Below, one piece after another: positions 6,067 to 10,000 of a stretch of DNA of 10,000 nt; the first letter of the stretch is position 1; each line of letters opens with the position of its first letter. The position numbers were made by a program, and so were the translations under genes. Origin of the DNA: Nitrospira sp. (GTDB lineage Bacteria; Nitrospirota; Nitrospiria; Nitrospirales; Nitrospiraceae). The notes below the pieces were generated by a model that searched no databases, had not been told where the DNA came from, and saw only the letters and a list, made by a program, of their open reading frames with translations. The stretch lies in assembly GCA_020216985.1 (NCBI GenBank), contig JAIWOH010000061.1, forward strand, positions 1 to 10,000. Direction: 5' to 3'.

Positions 6067-6831
6067 TTATCCTTCCCGCACCATCTGTTCAGCACTATGC
6101 CCAAACATCGCCGCGCTGCCCGCTCCTCCAGGGACCGGCGCAAACGCGAGAGGATTCGTATGGGTCTTTCCGTTATGAACCTTTGATTGCGTACCGGTAA
6201 AGCGCACGTTTTCTCCGTTCTCCGGCAGCTTGATGCCCATTTCTTCACGTATGCGTTTGAAAATCTGCGCCACTCGCCTCAATTTGGCGGTGTCCGCGTC
6301 ACGAATCGTCAACATGGCGTCTTCATGCCCCTGCTCGGCGCAAATCGCCATCGTACAACAGTTCGTCCCCGCTCGGATCATTTTGAGTGTCAAATTCGCA
6401 TAATGGCAATGCACGCCCACAAAGATGCAGGCCTCGATTTTATTTCCCCAAATGGTGAGATTCGGGTGGTTGGGATTAATGACCTCCTCCGGATCGATCT
6501 TAGGATACTTGGGACGATAATCCGGCATAGGGATGATCATCACTTCCGGAATCTGCGCGGCGATTTCAAGCGTGGCCTTGGCCTTTTCCACCGCGTGATC
6601 GTTCCAAGCCCAGAGAACCAAGGGGCCCGGAAAGATCGTCGGATTCTGACTCGTCAACATCTTCCTGGCCATCTCTTCGATGACGACTTCCTCATTCGGC
6701 TCAAGCAAGCCATAAAACAACCCCTGACCTGGATCCGGCAGTGAAACCCCCAACTGAGCCGCCGACGGTGGGTGGAAACCAGCCGGCCCCGGTACAATGA
6801 TACGTTCTCTCGTGTCGTGTGTAGTAGCCAC
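6067..6831 (-). CDS. porE: 2-oxoacid:ferredoxin oxidoreductase fifth subunit (PorE type), CODH/ACS epsilon (CdhB)-like
   Basis: The 254-residue product is the accessory subunit of five-subunit oxidoreductases, whose role is not well understood. Its core resembles the CO dehydrogenase beta/ACS epsilon family: NPTIFPGPLVLWAWNDHA at 63-80, a helix, and a second strand ACIFVGVHCHYANLTLK at 134-150. Nothing in it looks like a ferredoxin. C135, C142, C158, C159 and C164, with the HCH at 141-143, form a cluster of possible metal ligands. The C-terminal tail from about 205 is Gly/Asn/Ala-rich and probably flexible. I chose the GTG at 6831 because AGGGGAG lies 8 nt upstream. The ATG at 6858, overlapping the delta stop as TAATG, would add nine residues and remains possible by translational coupling. 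Family assignment is from pattern recognition and should be checked by profile search. Confidence 0.8.
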   Translation of the reverse strand: MATTHDTRERIIVPGPAGFHPPSAAQLGVSLPDPGQGLFYGLLEPNEEVVIEEMARKMLTSQNPTIFPGPLVLWAWNDHAVEKAKATLEIAAQIPEVMIIPMPDYRPKYPKIDPEEVINPNHPNLTIWGNKIEACIFVGVHCHYANLTLKMIRAGTNCCTMAICAEQGHEDAMLTIRDADTAKLRRVAQIFKRIREEMGIKLPENGENVRFTGTQSKVHNGKTHTNPLAFAPVPGGAGSAAMFGHSAEQMVREG

Positions 6832-6839
6832 GCCCGTTT

Positions 6840-6846
6840 CTCCCCT
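6840..6846 (-). promoter_or_regulatory. Ribosome binding site favouring the GTG start of porE
   Basis: AGGGGAG on the minus strand ends 8 nt before the GTG at 6831. The competing ATG at 6858 has no purine-rich site upstream. Confidence 0.5.
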
Positions 6847-6857
6847 TTCCCGCCTCA

Positions 6858-7181
6858 TTATCCGACGACCGGACTGGTCAACACGGCCGTCGTGCTCTTT
6901 TCTCCATATGTGATGTTTTCCGTCAAAGCGGCTTGAGGCAATTGATCGATCATGATCATCTTGATCGCGTTATTCTTCGCCATGTTGTCACAGACCCAGA
7001 CGCACTGCGCGCACCCTTTGCAGCGGTCGACCGCCACGTAGGCCGAACCATATTTGAATCCCTTGTCCTTTCCCAGTTCATCACTGTAGAGGATGGTATT
7101 GGCCTCGGGACAATACTGCGTGCAGAGTTTGCAGCTCTTGGCGGCACAGATTTCGACGTTAATATCGGCGACAAGATACAT
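6858..7181 (-). CDS. porD: 2-oxoacid:ferredoxin oxidoreductase, delta subunit (two [4Fe-4S] ferredoxin)
   Basis: The 107-residue ferredoxin-like subunit passes electrons between the catalytic core and external ferredoxin. Two cluster motifs are present: C12, C17, C20 and C24 (CX4CX2CX3C followed by Pro) and C54, C57, C60 and C64 (CX2CX2CX3C). The second lacks the usual trailing Pro and reads CDN. The two motifs are separated by a 29-residue insert (25-53), longer than in a minimal bacterial ferredoxin. The ATG at 7181 follows AAGGAG by 4 nt and lies 11 nt after the gamma stop codon. A longer reading to 7277 would run back into the gamma gene and is rejected. The stop codon overlaps the alternative epsilon start. 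Confidence 0.9.
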   Translation of the reverse strand: MYLVADINVEICAAKSCKLCTQYCPEANTILYSDELGKDKGFKYGSAYVAVDRCKGCAQCVWVCDNMAKNNAIKMIMIDQLPQAALTENITYGEKSTTAVLTSPVVG

Positions 7182-7192
7182 AATGCTCCTTC

Positions 7193-7912
7193 TTATGCCG
7201 TCGCGGCCGCGGCCACCGGCGCCTCGGCGCGCTGGACATCCTTTGCAGCCCATCCATGATCGACGGCATAGTTCCATGCCGCCCTCATGACGGCCACGTT
7301 CTTTTCAATCAGCTCCTGCTTCTTCTTGAACTTCCGTTCGACGACGCTATCCAGGGCCGCCGTCCCTCCGGACACGACGAACCCTTTGCCGAGGAACCGA
7401 TCCTTCACGGCCTGCTCCAACGCCTGCATATTCGTCAACCCGGTGATGGCGCCGATACACCCCATCAACGCCATGTTCGTCGCGAGATCCATCCCGGACA
7501 CTTCCAACGAAATCTTCGTGGCGGGGATATAGTACAGTTTCGCGCGCCGCTCTTCCAATTCGCGCGCTTGATCCTTGTGCAGTTTCATCGGCCCGTCGTT
7601 GTTGATCAACGCGATGCCGTCTTCCTTAAGACCGTAGTAAAACGGCATCGTGTAAGACTTGCCGTGGGTGATGACTTGGGGATGGAAGATGATAATGATG
7701 TGGGGAAACGTAATTTCGCCGATCTCGTAAATCGGTTCATCCGACACCCTCACATAACTTTCGACGGGAGCCATCCGTTTTTCAGAACCGTAGAAGGGGA
7801 CGATCGTGCTTTCCCCTCCGGCATTGATCACCGCCGTGCTCAGAATATGCGAGCCGGTCACGACCCCCTGGCCACCGACCCCCGCCATTCGAATGTTGAA
7901 CCGTCTTGCCAT
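7193..7912 (-). CDS. porG: 2-oxoacid:ferredoxin oxidoreductase, gamma subunit
   Basis: The 239-residue product is the gamma domain (POR_N-linked EKR/gamma family), which in this enzyme class helps bind CoA and closes the catalytic core. The N-terminal GVGGQGVVT (11-19) is the family hallmark. PFYGSEKRMAPVESYVRVS (39-57) corresponds to the usual YGxxxRGG segment, here with RMAP replacing RGG. A long Lys-rich helix (about 187-215) and an Ala-rich tail end the protein and go beyond the minimal domain. A strong GGAGG Shine-Dalgarno sequence precedes the ATG. It follows the beta gene by 23 nt and precedes delta by 11 nt. Confidence 0.9.
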   Translation of the reverse strand: MARRFNIRMAGVGGQGVVTGSHILSTAVINAGGESTIVPFYGSEKRMAPVESYVRVSDEPIYEIGEITFPHIIIIFHPQVITHGKSYTMPFYYGLKEDGIALINNDGPMKLHKDQARELEERRAKLYYIPATKISLEVSGMDLATNMALMGCIGAITGLTNMQALEQAVKDRFLGKGFVVSGGTAALDSVVERKFKKKQELIEKNVAVMRAAWNYAVDHGWAAKDVQRAEAPVAAAATA

Positions 7913-7935
7913 TGCCCTCCTCCTTCCTTCAACGC

Positions 7936-8838
7936 TCAGGCCTTCCCGGAAATCGCCGCGGCAGGAGCGGCCTGCTTGGCAAGAAACTCCTTATAGCCAT
8001 AGCGTTCGGTGAGGTATTGTTTGGCCTCTTCGCTTACGTACTCCACGAATTGATACCGGTCGTTCTCGACCGCCTTGGCGTCTTCCATGACCTTATCGGT
8101 CGGGATCGCGTATTCGATATTGCAGGACGTGTACGCCTGAATGTAGGTAGGCCCTATCTCTCGCGCGATCAGCACCGCTTTTTTGATGACGCTCTCGACT
8201 CGGCGGGGATTGTTTGGAACGACGGTCGCGACGTAGGCGCAACCGGCCACCTTCGCCAACTGTACCATATCCATCTTCTCAAACTTCTTGCCGAGCGGAG
8301 CCATCTTCAACACGGCCCCCTTGTTGGTCATGCCGCTTTCCTGACCTCCGGTGTTACCGTACACTTCGTTGTCGAGCATGATCGTCGTGAATCGTTCCTT
8401 TCGGAACCATGAATGCAGCACCTGCTGAAAACCGATGTCGGCGGTCCCGCCGTCTCCGGCCATTACGACCACGTCTTTCGGTTTGTCGCCGAACCGCAAC
8501 CGCAAACCTCGGGACAACCCGCTGGCCACGCCGTTTTGATCGCCGTAATTCCCATACACGAACGGAATCGCCGCCTGCGAGATCGCCAGGCGCCCGCAAC
8601 CGGCCGTACCGACCGTGATCGTATCCTCCGGGTTCGGGAATGCGATCATCGCCAGCCGGATAAACAGTGTCATGGCGCAACCGGCGCACATGGGATGCTC
8701 TTCGAGCACTTCCTTGAAGCTTCCCATCTGCGAGACGGTGACTTTCTTCCCGAAAGGACCATGTTCGACCATATCCCGGTATTCCTTGGGCATGAACTTT
8801 TCGAAGCCGTTTGAAAACTTCACGTAATCGAGACTCAT
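7936..8838 (-). CDS. porB: 2-oxoacid:ferredoxin oxidoreductase, beta subunit (TPP-binding)
   Basis: This is the catalytic TPP-binding subunit. The 300-residue product has the TPP/Mg motif beginning GDGGTADIG (128-136) and ending LDNEVYGNTGGQ (155-166), typical of the family. Cysteines placed to hold the proximal [4Fe-4S] cluster are C51 and C54 (CAGC), C81 (AGCG) and C239 (SCN). The N-terminal 40 residues form a family-typical lead-in, and the C-terminal 60 are predicted to be helical with an Ala-rich end. GGAGGTG lies just upstream of the ATG. It is the first gene of the operon, so transcription begins in the repeat-bearing leader upstream. Beta-first order with alpha last differs from the E-D-A-B-G order I recall for Hydrogenobacter por. 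Confidence 0.93.
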   Translation of the reverse strand: MSLDYVKFSNGFEKFMPKEYRDMVEHGPFGKKVTVSQMGSFKEVLEEHPMCAGCAMTLFIRLAMIAFPNPEDTITVGTAGCGRLAISQAAIPFVYGNYGDQNGVASGLSRGLRLRFGDKPKDVVVMAGDGGTADIGFQQVLHSWFRKERFTTIMLDNEVYGNTGGQESGMTNKGAVLKMAPLGKKFEKMDMVQLAKVAGCAYVATVVPNNPRRVESVIKKAVLIAREIGPTYIQAYTSCNIEYAIPTDKVMEDAKAVENDRYQFVEYVSEEAKQYLTERYGYKEFLAKQAAPAAAISGKA

Positions 8839-8895
8839 CGAGCACCTCCGTTAATCTGCCGAGAACGCCGGCCCGTTATTGTTTCGCTGCTCAAT

Positions 8896-8958
8896 GCACC
8901 TGTCTCTTGGCACCTGTTTCTTGGGCAACCGTCTTTTGGCGACCGTTCCTTGAACCGT
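8896..8958 (-). repeat. Four tandem 14-15-nt repeats in the oxidoreductase leader
   Basis: In the direction of transcription the copies are CAAGGAACGGTCGC (8952-8939), CAAAAGACGGTTGCC (8938-8924), CAAGAAACAGGTGC (8923-8910) and CAAGAGACAGGTGC (8909-8896). A partial ACGGTT precedes them at 8958-8953. The last two differ at one base; the others are more diverged. They begin 57 nt upstream of the porB start and lie inside the predicted leader RNA. The unit length is not a multiple of three over the array, so a repeated leader peptide is unlikely. Confidence 0.75.
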
Positions 8959-9020
8959 ATCGAGGATGACAGGGAGAGGATGATGATGCTTCGCCCGGTC
9001 TTCCGACACCACCGCGCCCC

Positions 9021-9050
9021 ATCGTAGCAAAGCCCCAAAAAACCTGTCAA
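9021..9050 (-). promoter_or_regulatory. Probable promoter of the oxidoreductase operon
   Basis: On the minus strand a perfect TTGACA (plus 9045-9050) is followed after 18 nt by TACGAT (plus 9021-9026). The spacer includes a six-T run. Initiation near 9014 gives a leader of about 175 nt. A second, weaker pair upstream, TTGAGT (plus 9108-9113) and TATACT (plus 9087-9092) at a short 15-nt spacing, may be a further start. Confidence 0.6.
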
Positions 9051-9231
9051 TCTCTCGCGATCGCAGCACTCAATTGACGCCACTACAGTATAACGCCCGT
9101 GCGTTTCACTCAACTTCTCAGAAGGCCCATGTCGGACGAAAGAAGGCCTAGTGGCAGTCCCCCCTGTAGGCCGTTCGCCTCAAATCCATGTTCTGTAAGC
9201 CTGTCTACCGAAACTTGTCTATTGCAAGGAG

Positions 9232-9261
9232 ACGAAATATTCGTGCGAGCCACGAACGAAT
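9232..9261 (+). promoter_or_regulatory. Cluster of ACGAA/TTCGT half-sites, operator candidate
   Basis: ACGAA (9232-9236), TTCGTG (9240-9245), CACGAA (9251-9256) and ACGAAT (9256-9261) form nested inverted repeats. The best is TTCGTG-5-CACGAA. The cluster ends 3 nt before the -35 box of the metV-like gene, where an activator or repressor could act. Confidence 0.4.
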
Positions 9262-9264
9262 CGA

Positions 9265-9293
9265 TTGCCGATGCGCTCGGATCCGTTTACACT
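9265..9293 (+). promoter_or_regulatory. Candidate promoter of the metV-like/queF operon
   Basis: TTGCCG (9265-9270) and TACACT (9288-9293) are separated by the optimal 17 nt. The -10 box ends 7 nt before the ATG at 9301, so initiation would be at or next to the start codon. No Shine-Dalgarno sequence is present, in agreement with a leaderless message. Confidence 0.5.
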
Positions 9294-9300
9294 GTCGGGC

Positions 9301-9549
9301 ATGATTCGCCGCGTGCTGATTCCGGGAGAAGATGACGCTGGGGACAACGTCGGTGGAGTCCACAAGCGACCGCCGATCCCGGATGATTCCCACAAGGCCG
9401 AGTGCCCCAAATTCATGGCTCACGGGCCCTGCGGAGGCGTGCGAAAAGGCGGATTCTGTGAGGTCTACCCGGACATGCAGTGTCCGTGGATTGCATTATT
9501 TGTCGAGTTGGAAAAAATCGGCCACACCGACTGGATGAAACAGGTGTGA
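9301..9549 (+). CDS. Stand-alone MTHFR C-terminal-domain (MetV-like) protein
   Basis: The 82-residue protein matches the small methylenetetrahydrofolate-reductase C-terminal domain family (PF12225; MetV of acetogens). The core runs CPKFMAHGPCGGVRKG (35-50), then FCEVYPDMQCPW (52-63), giving C35, C44, C53 and C61 as likely metal ligands. MetV is known as the partner of the MetF catalytic subunit in acetogen methylenetetrahydrofolate reductase, but no metF lies in this window. The ATG at 9301 is chosen because the promoter predicts a leaderless start there. In-frame TTG (9265) and ATG (9271) starts would add 10-12 residues that overlap the promoter. queF follows after 16 nt and is probably co-transcribed. 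Family assignment is good; the role in this genome is unknown. Confidence 0.8.
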   Translation: MIRRVLIPGEDDAGDNVGGVHKRPPIPDDSHKAECPKFMAHGPCGGVRKGGFCEVYPDMQCPWIALFVELEKIGHTDWMKQV

Positions 9550-9565
9550 GGTTGCGAGGAGAACG

Positions 9566-9976
9566 ATGGGACGCAAGAGCACGACCACCAAGACGACGCA
9601 GTTGGGCTACAACGAAAAGCACGCCAAGAGCGGAATCGATGCGCCGCTGCCCGATATCGAAACCTTTCCGAACCAGTACAAAGGGTACGAGATCACGATC
9701 GACATTCCCGAGTATACGGCCATCTGCCCCAAAACCAAGCTGCCGGACTTCGGTACCATCACGATTCATTACATGCCGGACAAGGAATGTCTCGAGCTCA
9801 AGTCGCTCAAACTGTATATCCATGCTTACCGCAATCTCGGCATCTTCTACGAAAATGCCGTCAACCGCATCCTGCAAGACGTCGTCAAGGCCTGCAAGCC
9901 GGTATGGGCTAAGGTGACCGGCACGTTTAGCGCCCGGGGAGGCCTCTCGAGCAAAATCGAAGCGCGGTATCCTTGA
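9566..9976 (+). CDS. queF: NADPH-dependent 7-cyano-7-deazaguanine reductase, type I (QueF)
   Basis: This enzyme reduces the nitrile of preQ0 to the aminomethyl group of preQ1 in queuosine synthesis, a four-electron NADPH-dependent step of tRNA modification. The 136-residue product is the short, single-domain tunnelling-fold type. Cys54 in AICPKT is the thioimide-forming nucleophile and Asp61 (LPDFG) the general acid. The QueF motif ELKSLKLY at 77-84 binds NADPH. At GIFYEN (92-97) Glu96 is kept, but the neighbouring His of the Bacillus enzyme is Tyr95. The N-terminal 25 residues are basic and Thr-rich. GAGGAG lies 4 nt upstream of the ATG. It forms a two-gene operon with the metV-like gene. 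No preQ1 riboswitch is visible upstream. Confidence 0.95.
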   Translation: MGRKSTTTKTTQLGYNEKHAKSGIDAPLPDIETFPNQYKGYEITIDIPEYTAICPKTKLPDFGTITIHYMPDKECLELKSLKLYIHAYRNLGIFYENAVNRILQDVVKACKPVWAKVTGTFSARGGLSSKIEARYP

Positions 9977-9983
9977 ACCTCTC

Positions 9984-10000
9984 TGATCGTCAATCGATCA
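9984..10000 (+). terminator. Possible start of the queF terminator
   Basis: TGATCG (9984-9989) and CGATCA (9995-10000) form a 6-bp hairpin with a 5-nt loop, 7 nt after the queF stop codon. The window ends at the hairpin, so a T-tract cannot be checked. Confidence 0.3.

Larger units (their letters stand above)
8839..9300. other. Divergent intergenic region between the oxidoreductase operon and the metV-like/queF operon
   Basis: This 462-nt stretch carries no gene I can support. It contains the oxidoreductase promoter and its repeat-bearing leader on the minus strand. On the plus strand it holds the promoter, half-site cluster and a possible hairpin (GGCCTA 9145-9150 with TAGGCC 9167-9172) ahead of the metV-like gene. 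Short open frames on both strands here have no recognisable product. Confidence 0.6.

Noticed and set aside
8896..8958. CRISPR array
   Set aside because: The repeats are 14-15 nt, directly contiguous and without spacers.
8851..9113. Minus-strand open frames across the oxidoreductase leader, possible leader peptide
   Set aside because: They span the predicted promoter and the repeat array, whose units are not multiples of three; no recognisable product.
9100..9300. preQ1 riboswitch upstream of the queF operon
   Set aside because: No preQ1-I-like stem, CUAGCUAC-type core or A-rich tail is visible; the hairpins present do not match.
9129..9335. Plus-strand open frame (ATG at 9129, after AGAAGG) ahead of the metV-like gene
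   Set aside because: The 68-residue product resembles no family, is Ser/Pro/Arg-rich, and overlaps the start of the metV-like gene and its promoter.
9413..9877. Minus-strand open frame opposite queF
   Set aside because: It is antisense to queF, whose catalytic motifs are intact.

Overview
The window looks like a chromosomal segment of a Nitrospira-like (Nitrospirota) chemolithoautotroph. The main clue is a five-gene 2-oxoacid:ferredoxin oxidoreductase operon of the type known from Hydrogenobacter and nitrite-oxidising Nitrospira, which fix CO2 by the reductive TCA cycle. The moderately high G+C content and a set of small lineage-type hypothetical genes fit this. The taxonomic call is an inference from gene content; no database search was made.

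Layout. Positions 1-208 hold no gene, only two hairpins beyond the 3' end of mutM. On the minus strand come a formamidopyrimidine-DNA glycosylase (209-1039) and, upstream of it, a dual-specificity-type protein phosphatase (1114-1542). A divergent intergenic region leads to two small plus-strand genes: a tandem zinc-ribbon protein (1672-2031) and a 60-residue acidic protein (2069-2251). These converge on a minus-strand FkbM-type methyltransferase (2270-3016) that lies downstream of an Rsm22/METTL17-type methyltransferase (3128-4324). Divergent from the latter is an 82-residue protein of unknown function (4363-4611). A perfect 13-bp bidirectional terminator hairpin (4644-4675) separates it from the converging operon.

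The central region (4692-8838, minus strand) is the oxidoreductase operon, transcribed beta-gamma-delta-epsilon-alpha. Spacing is tight (40 nt or less) and most genes have strong Shine-Dalgarno sequences. Beta carries TPP and a [4Fe-4S] cluster, delta carries two [4Fe-4S] clusters, gamma and alpha complete the catalytic core, and the fifth subunit resembles the CODH/ACS epsilon (CdhB) family. The complex would carry out ferredoxin-dependent reductive carboxylation of acetyl-CoA to pyruvate or succinyl-CoA to 2-oxoglutarate; the sequence alone does not settle which. Upstream is a near-consensus promoter (TTGACA-18-TACGAT) and a predicted leader of about 175 nt that contains four tandem 14-15-nt repeats.

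The right end (9301-9976, plus strand) is a small operon. It encodes a stand-alone MTHFR-C-terminal-domain (MetV-like) zinc-binding-type protein and the type I nitrile oxidoreductase QueF of queuosine synthesis. Its promoter would give a leaderless transcript, and a cluster of ACGAA/TTCGT half-sites lies just upstream.

The items most worth a second look are the tandem repeats in the oxidoreductase leader, the cysteine-rich CdhB-like fifth subunit, the metV-like/queF pairing, and several genes whose best promoter places the start of transcription at the start codon. I saw no mobile element, CRISPR array, tRNA or rRNA.
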